The notes under the pieces are model-generated. The model did not search any database and had not been told where the DNA came from. It saw only the letters and a list, made by a program, of their open reading frames with translations. Shown here in pieces: positions 11,906 to 23,300 of a stretch of DNA of 64,000 bases (the first letter of the stretch is position 1; each line of letters starts with the position of its first letter). Source of the stretch: Aralia elata (Eukaryota; Streptophyta; Magnoliopsida; Apiales; Araliaceae); contig CM068383.1 in the NCBI GenBank assembly GCA_034770075.1, positions 48,689,222 to 48,753,221 on the forward strand, in the 5' to 3' direction. The position numbers and the translations under genes were made by a program.

Positions 11906-14373
11906 TGTCTCGAAACGTAATAATTCAATCTAAATTGAATTAATGGCAAGGGAATAAATGATTGATATTAATTAATCATTGTGATACTTATGTATGATTA
12001 AAATAATAGGTGTGATAATGGGTTGGGAGTACCCGACTGAATTATATTTAGCTCAATTAAAATATTACTTGGACTAACCCATTATCCCTGAAATACATAA
12101 TTATACGTATTGGTGTATATTCAAAGTATGAGTATACTGTTTATGTGTGGAAGTATATACATGTAAGTGTGTGTATATGTGCCCATAACTTATTTTAATG
12201 TAATAAGGATAAGTCATTATAAATTATTTAATAAGCCCAAAAGGAATTAACTTTAGTAGAATGGGGACCATTTTACTAATGAGTAAGGAAGAAATAGAGC
12301 TTGTTCCAAATTCATTATCCCAAATAATCACCAGCCATGTATAGGCCAGTGGCCTACCCCTATATTCCTCAAACTCATTAATGGCTAGTTAGAGGTAATG
12401 ATGAAGAGAGGAATGGAGGAAGAGGGAGTTGGTGACCAACTCTTCAATACCCAATGGTTTCTTCCTTCTTCCAATGGTTTGATCTCTAGGGCAAAACCCA
12501 AAATTTACCCATCCTATTTCTATGTTGATAAGTTTCAAAAAGGCTAACAAGGAGGGAGATGATGGCTATGGAAATGATGAGGGGGAGTGGGTGTAATAGT
12601 GACATTCCACCAACTCTCTCATAACCAATGGCTTCTTCCTTCTTCCAATGGTTTTGTAATGACCGTGAACTTTTAAAACTTCATTATTAATTAAATATAA
12701 ATTTTAATTTTTAATGAGTTAGCTTTGTATGCTTATTTAAAATTTGTGTGATTAATTGGTTATATGCATATCTGACTTCGTGTAGTTGCCAAGATTAATT
12801 AAAGGGTGTCACTAATGGGTTAATTAAATTAGTGGACTAGTCCTAAGGTTTAATATCAAAAGAATTGATAAAGTTGTCTAGTAATTAAATATTCAAATTA
12901 TTTGAATATAGTGGAGGAATTTAATTTGCATAGATTAATTTATATAATTAATGTGAGCAATATTAATATTAATATTAATATTTAATAGTCCATTTAGTAA
13001 TTTAATATTTACGGACTAGATTAATTATTTAATGTATTGATTTAACCTTTTATCACAGATTGGGGAATTAATGTATACTAGAGTAAATGGGTTATATTGT
13101 ATGGTTTATTTAATTAACTAAGTAGCAATAGAAGGGGACAATAATTTTGGGACATAACCCATTTATTTCCAAACCGTGGTCTGCAATTAGAGAGAGAAAG
13201 CAGCAGATGAATAGTAGAGCCATCCCTTCTTTTCCTCCATCTTCTCTGCAATAGGCATGAAGCCTATGGTGACTTGTTCAAATGAAGAACATAATGAAGG
13301 AGGGTGCTGCTGATTCACCAAATCTTCAATACCCATTATCTTCTTCTTCTTCCCATTGGTTAACCAAATTGGGTAAAGGTTTGACACGGGTAATGAAATT
13401 TCTATAAATTGGAGCTTCTCCTTCATAATTTCAGTTGCCAAATCTTCTGATAAGTTTATATAGAGTGTGAGTATTGTTGAGAGGTGTTAGTATTCTGAAA
13501 TTAAGCATTGGAGGATTTCAAATTAGCATTCAAGAAGGTCGTTTCAACGCAATTTAAATTAAAGCTAGATTACTTGTAGCTGAGCAAACAGGCAAGTTTC
13601 CTAACTCCATTTAATGTTCATATTGCATGCTAGTTCCTGCAGTAAATGGTAAATTTCTTATTATGAAATATATGGTATTATATGTTGAGTATATGTTAGC
13701 TAGTGAGATTTGTTACTCTATCTGGATAAGTTAGGCATGTGAATGTCATGTGATTAAAGCTGTTATCATTCAGTTAATATGATACAAATATGTATGAATT
13801 GCATGAGAGCATGTTACATTTAAAATGTTTAGTATAAGATATCTGAGACATGTATAAATTATTTAACTTGTATGCCATATGAATCATGAAATGTAGAATG
13901 GTTAAACTTGTTGGGCAACGTAGTTGCTCACTCTTGCTTTAAACAAATATTTTCAGCTAAACCAGCGCGGACCAAAGAGTTCGGGATGGATCATGGAGAA
14001 AGAAGAAATTTGGATTTACTATTATTTTGCTTAGTTCTAATCCTTATTAGATGAACGTGATTATCATATAAGTAGTCAAGAATCCTTGTAAAGTTCGATT
14101 ATCAAATTTGGTTGAGAGTTCATGGAGATTTAAACATTGTAAATCAATTCTAAGATTGTAAGATGATTATGTAAACCTTTTAAGTTATTTAAGGTATGTA
14201 GCGAATTAAGGCTTTCGACCTTGGGTTACGCTGTAGAATACTCTGAAATAAACAATGTATGTTTATATTTACATTTTTCCGCGATTAGTTTATAGAATGT
14301 GTATGAAGATGATGTATCGTGACGCACCAGGTCCGTGGTTCGGGTGACCGGGATTTGGGGACGTTACACCCAG
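10862..14373 (+). mobile_element. solo LTR (10867-14368) with CCCAG target duplication
   Basis: TGTAAGAACCCGG through GGGACGTTACA (3502 bp) is bracketed by CCCAG at 10862-10866 and 14369-14373. No internal region is present, which is the result of LTR-LTR recombination. A second LTR-like start, TGTAATGACC at 12655, and a 170-bp-spaced repeat (about 12450 and 12623) suggest a composite. A TATA box is near 13402. A tandem TA run lies at 11873-11900. Confidence 0.9.
13592..13956 (+). other. GC-AG intron-like segment in the solo LTR
   Basis: The donor CAG|GCAAGT is preceded by the same GCTGAGCAAACA as in element 1. The acceptor is ATATTTTCAG. An 8-bp stem (13912-13930) ends 26 nt before the acceptor. 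Confidence 0.45.
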
Positions 14374-14781
14374 AAGGAGAAGCAGGATGCACAAATGCAG
14401 GTGTACAGAGCTGACAAGAAGTGTAAGACTGCATTTGAGGGCCTAGAACGAAGGGTATTTAGGTATCCTGTAGAGGAAGAGAAGGATGATTATATGATCG
14501 ATAGAGCGGTGGTTGGTCATATGATACGAGATACTTATAAGGGAGTACGTGATTGATTAGATTAGTATAGTACCTAGTTTACATTTTGTAGTTTGTAATA
14601 TACAAATTTTGAGGTTGTAAAATAGAGAGTTCCTTGTACTAACTAGTGGTAGTATAAACCACTAGTCGAATATGTAATCGTTTTGCATGTTATATACAAA
14701 TTATGTTTGTACAATCAAAGTGTTAGTTTTATGTGTAACATATTCTTGTATTTATACATGTTTTTCTTTATTTATAGAATC

Positions 14782-17700
14782 ATGGCATCAGGAAGGAGAA
14801 CTCAAGCTAGAACTGAACCTAACGAAACCAACCCCACACAACAATTGGTAGATATCCTCTTAGGAGCTTTACAAAACCACCCACCACATCAACCTACCAC
14901 AGTTAATTCACAGGGTACTATGTTCAAAGACTTTAAACTGGTAGGACCGCCTGAATTTAAGGGAGCCGCAAAACCTATTAAGGCACAAACTTGGGTTACC
15001 GAAATAGAGAAGGTTTTTGTGGTAACTAATGTCGGCGAAGATCAAAAGACGGTCTTTGCCACTTTTTTTCTCAAAGGTGAGGCGAACCATTGGTGGGAAA
15101 ATACTAAAATTCGTGCGGGTGAAGGTATAATTCCTTGGACTAGATTTAAGGAGCTATTCTTCAAAAATTACTTTCCCCAATCAATGCAAAATCGTATGGA
15201 GGTACGATTCCTAGAATTGAAACAAGGGGAGCTTACTGTATCCCAGTATAAGGCTAAGTTCAATGAATTAGCCAGGTTTGCCCCACATCAGGTTAGTACA
15301 GAGGCAAGGAAGACCAGAAGGTACGAAGAGGGATTGAAACCCCAAATTCGTAGTAAATTGTCAGTGTTTCAGGTAAAAACGTTTCCTGAAATACTCAAGA
15401 AAGCTATCATAGCTGAAAATGAGAATGAAGCTTTGATAAAATTTCATAAGGAGAAAAGGAGTTTGAATGAAGGAGGAAAGTTTAAAGGAGAAGTTAGTAC
15501 AGGGGGTACTAATAATTACAAGAGGAAGTGGGATGCTACTGTTCCTACAAACTTTGGAAGGAGGGGTAACAATTACAACAATAATAACAACAACAGAAAC
15601 CAGAACAATAATAATAAGATGGCACGTTGTGTTATATGTGGAAAAAATCACACGGGAGTATGTCGTCACAGAGTGATTACTTGTTACCATTGTGAACAAG
15701 AGGGACATTATTCCCCTAACTGTCCCAAAAAGAGTAATAATAGTACTCGTCAGGGTAACCCGAATGTTACTTGTTACACATGTGGTGCAACTGGGCATGT
15801 GTCTAGGAATTGTCCGAAGAATAGAAACCAACTTGGGGGAGGAAATCAAGTCCCAAACAATAACACCAAACCGACAGTAGCAGGAGCTGGAGGTCTAGGT
15901 CGTCCGACCGCTAGAACGTTTAATATGACGATGAAGGATGTTGTTGCTGCACCGGACGTGGTAACAGGTATCATCTCTATCGACACTTTAAATGCATATG
16001 TGTTATTCGACTCTAGTGCTACTTGTTCTTTCGTGTCTAATAACTTTGCTAAAAACTTGAAAATGCAATGCGAAGATTTAGACATACCTTTTAATGTGGA
16101 AATCGCAAACAATGAGATAATTTCCGTCAAAACCATATATAAGAATTGTGTCGTAGAGATTAAGGGACACAAGTTTCTTGTGAACCTCATTCCTATACAA
16201 CTAGGGGAATTTGATATAATCTTAGGCATGGATTGGCTGGTAAATTATAATGCAATAATTGACTGCCAGCGGAAGCGGGTAAATCTAGTGACTGCTTCAG
16301 AGTCAAAAGTAGTGTTCAACGGTGGTTGTTCACCTAAACGATCTCACTATCTGACAGTAATGCAAGCAGAGAGATTGCTTAGGAAGGGTTGCACAGGTTA
16401 TTTGGCATACATAGTAGATACTCAAAAGGAATGAGGAAAGCTAGAGCAAATACCTGTAGTTAGAGAATTTTCAGATGTGTTTCTAGAAGAGTTACCAGGT
16501 CTACCTCCGGATAGAGAGATCGAATTTGTTATTGATCTAGCGCCGGGCACAGTGCCAGTTTCCAAAGCACTGTATAGAATGGCACCTTTAGAGTTGAAGG
16601 AGTTACTTGTGCAGCTACAAGAACTTTTAGACAAAAAGTACATATAACCCAGTGTTTCACCTTGGGGAGCACCGGTGTTGTTTGTAAAGAAGAAGGATGG
16701 AACGTTAAGATTATGCATTGACTATAGAGAATTAAATAAGTTAACCATAAAGAACAAATATCCTTTACCACGAATTGATAATCTGTTTGACCAGTTGAAA
16801 GGGGCCGAACATTTTTCGAAGATCGACCTACGATCAGGTTATCATCAATTAAAGGAAAGAAAAGAAGATGTGCCGAAGACAGCGTTTAGGACACGCTACG
16901 GACATTATGAGTTTCTTGTAATGTCTTTTGGATTAACAAATGTGCCGGCAACATTCATGGACTTAATGAACCGAGTGTTTAAACCATGCTTGGACAAATA
17001 TGTCGTAGTGTTCATCGACGATATTTTAGTATACTCGAGAACAAAAGAGGAGCATGCTGAACACTTAAGGAGTGTATTGGAGATATTACGCAAGGAACAA
17101 CTTTATGTAAAGTTTTTCAAATGTGAATTCTGGTTAGAATGAGTCCAATTCTTGGGTCATGTGATTGACAAGAATGGAATAGCGGTAGGCGGTTGTGAAT
17201 TGGGAACAACCAATAACTCCAACAGAAGTAAGAAGTTTTCTCGGTTTAGCAGGGTATTATCGGTGATTTATACAAGATTTTTCAAAGATAGCAACCCCGC
17301 TAACCAATTTGACTCGAAAGACGGTAAAGTACGTCTGGACAGACAAATGTGAAGAAAGCTTCCAAGAGTTGAAGAAACGGTTAAGCATGGCACCAGTATT
17401 ATCTTTACCAGATGATACCGGAGGTCTCGTTGTTTATAGTGATGCATCACACAAGGGATTAGGATGTGTGTTAATGCAACATGGGAAGGTGATTGCATAT
17501 GCATCAAGACAACTCAAAGATTATGAGAAGAGGTATCCTACGCATGATCTTGAATTAGCCGCCGTAGTATTTGCCTTGAAGATTTGGATGCATTACTTGT
17601 ACGGAGAGAAGTGTGAAATATACACAGATCACAAGAGTCTAAAATATATTTTCACACAGAAGGAGTTAAACATGAGGCAGAGGAGATGGCTAGAGTTGAT

Positions 17701-19192
17701 AAAAGATTTTGACTGTGAAATTTTATATCATCCCGGAAAAGCCAACGTCGTAGCAGACGCATTGAGTCGGAAGAACCAAGAGAAGTTAAATGTAATGACC
17801 AATAACGAAATATTGATAAAAGAGTTTGACAAACTTAAGATCCAGGTGGGAGTTCCAGTCAACTCTACCCAGAAGTTATTTGTCATAGAAGGTAGTTCGA
17901 CTTTATTGGATAGAGTCAAAGAATTACAGGAGAAGGATGCAGAATGTCAGAAGTATAAGGCAGAAATGACTTATAAAAAGAATGTTAAGTTTAGAGTGGA
18001 TAAAGATGGAGTACTGAGATACGAAAATAGAATTTGGGTACCTTCAGTACAAGAACTAAAAGACGAAATACTGAATGAAGCCCACAGTTCTAAATTCACT
18101 ATACATCCAGGGAGTACAAAAATGTATAAAGACTTAAGCCAACATTTTTGTTGGTCTAACATGAAAAAAGAGAGATAACGGAGTGGGTAAGTAAATGTTT
18201 AACATGTCAAAGGGTTAAAGCTGAACATCAGAAACCAAGTGGATTATTACAGCCCTTAGAAATTCCTGAGTGGAAATGGGAGCATATTACCATGGATTTT
18301 GTAGTTGGTCTCCCAAATACACAGAAAGGTCACAATGCCATTTGGGTAATTGTAGATCGTCTTATCAAATCAGCTCATTTTCTACCCATAAAAGTTAGCT
18401 TTAGTCTTGACTAGTTAGCCAAACTTTACATCAATGAGATTATTTCTAGACATGGAGTCCCAGTTTCTATAGTCTCAGACCGAGATCCACGATTTACTAC
18501 GAATTTTTAGACAAGTCTCCAGAAGAATTTAGGAACTCAGTTGAGACTAAGTACAGCATACCATCCACAAACTGACGGTCAGAGTGAGAACCATCCAGAC
18601 ATTGGAAGACATGTTGCGCTCTTGCATCATGGATTTCAAGGGAAGTTGGGAAGATCAATTACCTTTGGTAGAATTTGCCTATAACAATAGTTACCATGCC
18701 AGCATAGGAATGCCACCATTTGAAGCCCTATATGGAAGAAAATGTAGAACACCTTTATGTTGGGATGAGGTCGGAGAGCGATAAATTTTAGGACCTGAAA
18801 TAGTGCAACAAACCGTGGAGGTAATTCGAATTATACGAGGAAGATTACAAGCATCACAGGATCGACAGAAGAAATATGCTGATCAACACAGAAAGTTACA
18901 AGATTTTGAAGTCGGTAGTCACGTATTCTTAAAAGTATCTCCGTGGAAAGGAAAAATACGTTTTGGCAAGAAAGGAAAATTAAATCCAAGATTCATTGGA
19001 CCATTTCAGATACTGAGAAGGATAGGTGAAGTAGCTTATGAGGTAGCCTTGCCTCCTGAGTTAGAACATATCCATAACGTGTTTCATGTGTCCGTGTTAC
19101 GATCGTACAAACCCGATTATAAACACGTTATCGATTATGAACCCATTCAGATCAAGAAAGACTTATCTTATGAGGAAGTTCCTATCGAAATC
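14782..19192 (+). pseudogene. gag-pol of element 2 (fused frame, several stops and frameshifts)
   Basis: The start MASGRRTQ at 14782 is shared with the minus copy; the in-frame codons upstream are not. Gag has the WWENTKIRAGE region and Cys/His knuckles near residues 282, 300 and 330 (CYHCEQEGHYSPNC, CYTCGATGHVSRNC). The protease site reads DSS instead of DSG (16009-16017). RT keeps FIDDILVYS near 17010. Stops lie at 16432, 16645, 17140, 18412, 18508 and 18782. A 17-bp deletion near 17187, two extra A near 18165 and a 2-bp loss near 18586 change frame. RNase H and integrase follow, and the frame is cut off at 19192 before the chromodomain. ATTTATAG, acceptor-like, precedes the ATG by 4 nt. 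Confidence 0.92.
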
Positions 19193-20299
19193 AAATTTAA
19201 ACCAATGAATATTCAATAAAATATGACTTCTATCTATCCAAGGTTCACAGTATCCCATAACAGGTATTAGTTCCGGCCAGAACATTGTCTGTGTTTGGAT
19301 ACCCTCACTTGGATGTATAGATTCATATCTAATGAATACCTCTTTCATATTTATATTCCCTATCTATCTGACATTCACAGTATTAATAAGAAGATTGTCC
19401 ATAGAACTGAGGGGCGCATTTCGGTAAAGATGGCACCTTACCGGCGCTCATTAAGTGTAACCCCAGAGCTTATAGGACTTTACTTGTGCTGCTTATGATC
19501 TGGCCTAATTCACCTACTTGTGCTGGAGTGTGTTGAGCACAAGCTTGCACACTCCTAGCTCAATTTTCATTGGTTTAAATTTGATTTTTCATTTATTTAC
19601 TTACTAATTAAAATTAGATTTTTGCTAATCATGTTTATGATGTTAATTTAGGTTTAGTAATACCTTAATTAGAGTTATATATCATAATTAAGGTTTATCA
19701 ATTCATAATTTAGGGTTTAGATAACCTAATTAGGGTTTTAGGGTTTCAAATTAGGGTTTAGGGTTTTCAATCCTACAATTAGGGTTTTAATCTTTCATTT
19801 AGGGTTTAGTTTAACCTTAATAATTCATAATTAATATTATGATTCATTATTTAGAATCTAATTATATCAATTAAGATTCTAGTATTGCAATTAGGGTTTT
19901 TAATCGATCAATATGGATAAATACTATCAATTAGGGTTTTCAAATTAGGGTTTCTGTTTTAGTTTATTGTTCTAACCCTAATTAACTTATTTTAGAATTT
20001 TATCAATTAATATTATATTATATTAACTCTGAAGCACGATAAAGCACTTCGTCATTTCTAAGCACGACACAGCAGCTTACAAAAATAATTTGTCGAAACG
20101 CTTCTCGGTGAATTTGTCGACAGCACGACAAATCATTTTGTCCGATTAAGCACGACACAGCTGCTTGGCGAAAATTTTTTATTTAACCTAATTATTTAAT
20201 AAAATACACAATCACATACTACAAAGTCAGATCATGAAATTTCATTTATTAAACACATAATTTACATATACAGATCTTATTAGGGTTCGGAATATTACA
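19193..20299 (-). repeat. truncated and rearranged 3' LTR of the minus copy
   Basis: Read on the minus strand it starts TGTAATATTCC at 20299 after a polypurine tract. It matches the 5' LTR of the same element closely to about 19485, jumps over about 2.9 kb, and resumes in the LTR 3' part to about 19208. The last 65 bp or so are missing. Bases 19193-19209 (AAATTTAAACCAATGAA) match another place of the LTR in the opposite orientation, so they look like copied filler at the junction with element 2. Confidence 0.85.
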
Positions 20300-20311
20300 T
20301 TCACCCCCACT
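20300..20311 (-). other. polypurine tract of element 2b
   Basis: Minus-strand AGTGGGGGTGAA directly precedes the LTR start TGTAATATTCC. Confidence 0.85.
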
Positions 20312-20345
20312 AATAAGAATTTCGTCCTCGATATTACAAAACAGA

Positions 20346-23300
20346 TTATGAAAATAAATGTGGGTAGTGGTCTCTCATTTTACTCTCAAGCTCCCACGTA
20401 GCTTCCTCGATATTCTGATTTCTCCATATAACCTTAACCGAAGGTATCTTTTTATTTCGTAGATTTTGTTCTTTCCTATCTACGATTTCAATAGGGACTT
20501 CCTCATAAGATAAATCTTTCTCGATCTGGATGGGTTCGTAGTCGATAACGGTTTATAATCGGGTTTGTACGGTCGTAACATGGACACATGAAACATGTTA
20601 TGAATATGTTCTAGCTCAGGAGACAAAGCTACCTCATAAGCTACTTCACCTATTTTTCTCAATATCTGAAATGGCCCAATAAATCTCGGACTCAATTTGA
20701 CTTTCTTGCCGAAACGTATTTTTCCCTTCCACGGAGATACTTTTAAGAATACGTGACTACCGACTTCAAAATCTTGTATCTTCCTGTGTTGATCAGCATA
20801 TTTCTTCTGTCGATCCTGTGATGCTTGTAATCTTCCTCGTATAATGTGAATTACCTCCGCGGTTTGTTGCACTATTTCAGGTCCTAAAATTTGTCGCTCT
20901 CCGACCTCATCCTAACATAAAGGTGTTCTACACTTTCTTCCATATAAAGCTTCAAATGGTGGCATTCCTATGCTGGCATGGTAGCTATTGTTGTATGCAA
21001 ACTCTACCAAAGGTAATTGATCTTCCCAACTTCCCTTGAAATCCATGATGCAAGAGCGCAACATGTCTTCCAACGTCTGGATGGTTCTCTCACTCTGACC
21101 GTCAGTTTGTGGATGGTATGTTGTACTTAGTCTCAACTGAGTTCCTAAATTCTTCTGGAGACTTGTCCAAAAATTCGAAGTAAATCGTGGATCTCGGTCT
21201 GATACTATAGAAAAAGGGACTCCATGTCTAGAAATAATTTCATTGATGAAAAGTTTGGCCAATTGGTCAAGACTGAAGCTAACTTTTATGGGTAGAAAAT
21301 GAGCTGATTTGGTAAGACAATCTACAATTACCCAAATGGCATTGTGACCTTTCTGTGTATTTGGGAGACCAACTACAAAATCCATAGTAATATGCTCCCA
21401 TTTCCACTCAGGAATTTCTAAGGGCTGTAATAATCCACTTGGTTTCTGATGTTCAGCTTTAACCCTTTGACATGTTAAACATTTACTTACCCACTCTGCT
21501 ATCTCTCTTTTCATGTTAGACCACCAAAAATGTTGGCTCAAGTCTTTACACATTTTTATACTCCCTGGATGTACAACGAATTTAGAACTGTGGGCTTCAT
21601 TCAGTATTTTGTCTTTTAGTTCTTGTACTGAAGGTACCCAAATTCTATTTTCGTATCTCAATACTCCATTCTTATCCACTCTAAACTTGACATTCTTTTT
21701 ATGAGTCATTTCTGCCTTATACTTCTGACATTCTGCATCAGTCTCCTGTAGTTCTTTGATTCTATCCAATAAAGTCGAACTACCCTCCATGACGAATAAC
21801 TTCTCGGTAGAGTTAACTGAAACTCCCACCTTGATCTCAAGTTTGTCAAACTCTTTTATCAATACTTCATTATTGGTCATTACACTTAACTTCTCTTGGT
21901 TCTTCCGACTCAATGCGTCTGCTATGATGTTGGCTTTTCCGGGATGATATAAAATCTCACAATCGAAATCCTTTATCAACTCTAGCCATCTCCTCTGCCT
22001 CATGTTTAACTCCTTCTGTGTGAAAATATATTTTAGACTCTTATGATCTGTGTATATTTCACACTTCTCTCCGTATAAGTAATGCCTCCAAATTTTCAAG
22101 GCAAATACTACTGCGGCTAACTCAAGATCATACGTAGGATACCTCTTCTCATAATCTTTGAGTTGTCTTGATGCATATGCAATTACTTTCCCATGTTGCA
22201 TTAACACACATCTTAATCTCTTGTGTGACGCATCACTATAAACTACAAGGCCACCTGTATCATCTGGTAAGGATAACACTGGTGCCATGCTTAACCGCTT
22301 CTTCAACTCTTGGAAGCTTTCTTCACATTTGTCTGTCCAGACGTACTTTACCGTCTTTCTAGTCAAATTGGTTAGTGGGGTTGCTATCTTTGAAAAATCT
22401 TGTATAAAACGCCGATAATACCCTGCTAAACCTAGAAAACTTCTTACTTCTGTTGGAGTTGTTGGTTGTTCCCAATTCACAACCGCTTCTATCTTTGCTG
22501 GATCTACCGCTATTCCATTCTTGTCAATCACATGACCCAAGAATTGGACTCATTCTAACCAGAATTCACATTTGAAAAACTTTACATAAAGTTGTTCCTT
22601 GCGTAATATCTCCAATACGCTCCTTAAGTGTTCAGCATGCTCCTCTTTTGTTCTCGAGTATACTAAAATATCGTCGATGAACACTACGACATATTTGTCC
22701 AAGCATGGTTTAAACACTCGGTTCATTAAGTCCATGAATGTTGCCGGCGCATTTGTTAATCCAAAAGACATTACAAGAAACTCATAATGTCCGTAGCGTG
22801 TCCTAAACGCTGTCTTCGGCACATCTTCTTTTCTTACCTTTAATTGATGATAACCTGATCGTAGGTCGATCTTCGAAAAGTGTTCGGCCCCTTTCAACTG
22901 GTCAAACAGATCATCAATTCTTGGTAAAGGATATTTGTTCTTTATGGTTAACTTATTTATTTCTCTTTAGTCAATGCATAACCTTAATGTCCCATTCTTC
23001 TTCTTTACAAACAACACCGGTGCTCCCCAAGGTGAAACACTGGGTTGTATGTACTTTTTGTCTAAGAGTTCCTGTAACTATACAAGTAACTCTTTCAACT
23101 CTACAGGTGTCATTCTGTACGGTGCTTTGGAAACTGGTGTTGTACCTGGTGCAAGATCAATAACAAATTCGATCTCTCTATCCGGAAGTAGACCTGGTAA
23201 ATCATCTGGAAACACATCCGAAAATTCTCTAACTATAGGTATTTGATCTAGCTTTACTCCTTCTTTTCGAGTATCTACTATGTATGCCAAATAACCTGTG

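Larger units (their letters stand above)
10471..14556 (+). pseudogene. ORF1: acidic extra protein upstream of gag, split by a solo LTR
   Basis: This unrecognised 192-codon frame starts at 10471 and is interrupted by the LTR and its duplication (10867-14373). It then resumes in the same frame to the TGA at 14554-14556. The N-terminal half is very acidic (EPDEVPDYEP, DLEEDPEEDPEEEE). The middle looks helical, with evenly spaced charged residues (ELEAANSRTG, ESERDTTRRL), and the end is EEEKDDYMIDRAVVGHMIRD. A TAG at 10855-10857 replaces the CAG of the minus copy. TTCTTTTGTAG, an acceptor-like sequence, ends one base before the ATG in both copies. It has no gag or pol motif; a structural or accessory role is only a guess. 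Confidence 0.7.
6250..19192 (+). mobile_element. element 2: Tekay/Del-like gypsy copy, plus strand, 3' end lost
   Basis: It has a complete 5' LTR (6250-10299), a priming site, an acidic ORF1, gag-pol, and a solo LTR inserted in ORF1. It stops abruptly in pol at 19192, just after the integrase C-terminal domain, where the minus-strand copy's truncated LTR begins. The chromodomain tail, polypurine tract and 3' LTR are missing. Only 46 bp separate its LTR from that of element 1. It differs from the minus copy by scattered substitutions, so the pair looks like two insertions of one family, not a recent inverted duplication. Confidence 0.9.

Noticed and set aside
12655..14368. Separate solo LTR nested in the 10867 LTR
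   Set aside because: Its flanks (GTTTT and CCCAG) do not form a duplication; only the larger interval does. Kept as a composite instead.
14683..14781. Upstream in-frame ATG for gag of element 2
   Set aside because: The minus copy lacks it, and the added residues are a Tyr/Phe-rich chance stretch over an acceptor-like site.
15361..15849. Antisense frame of 162 codons, with a matching one at 23843-24331
   Set aside because: It is the complement of the conserved gag zinc-knuckle region; no independent motif or context.
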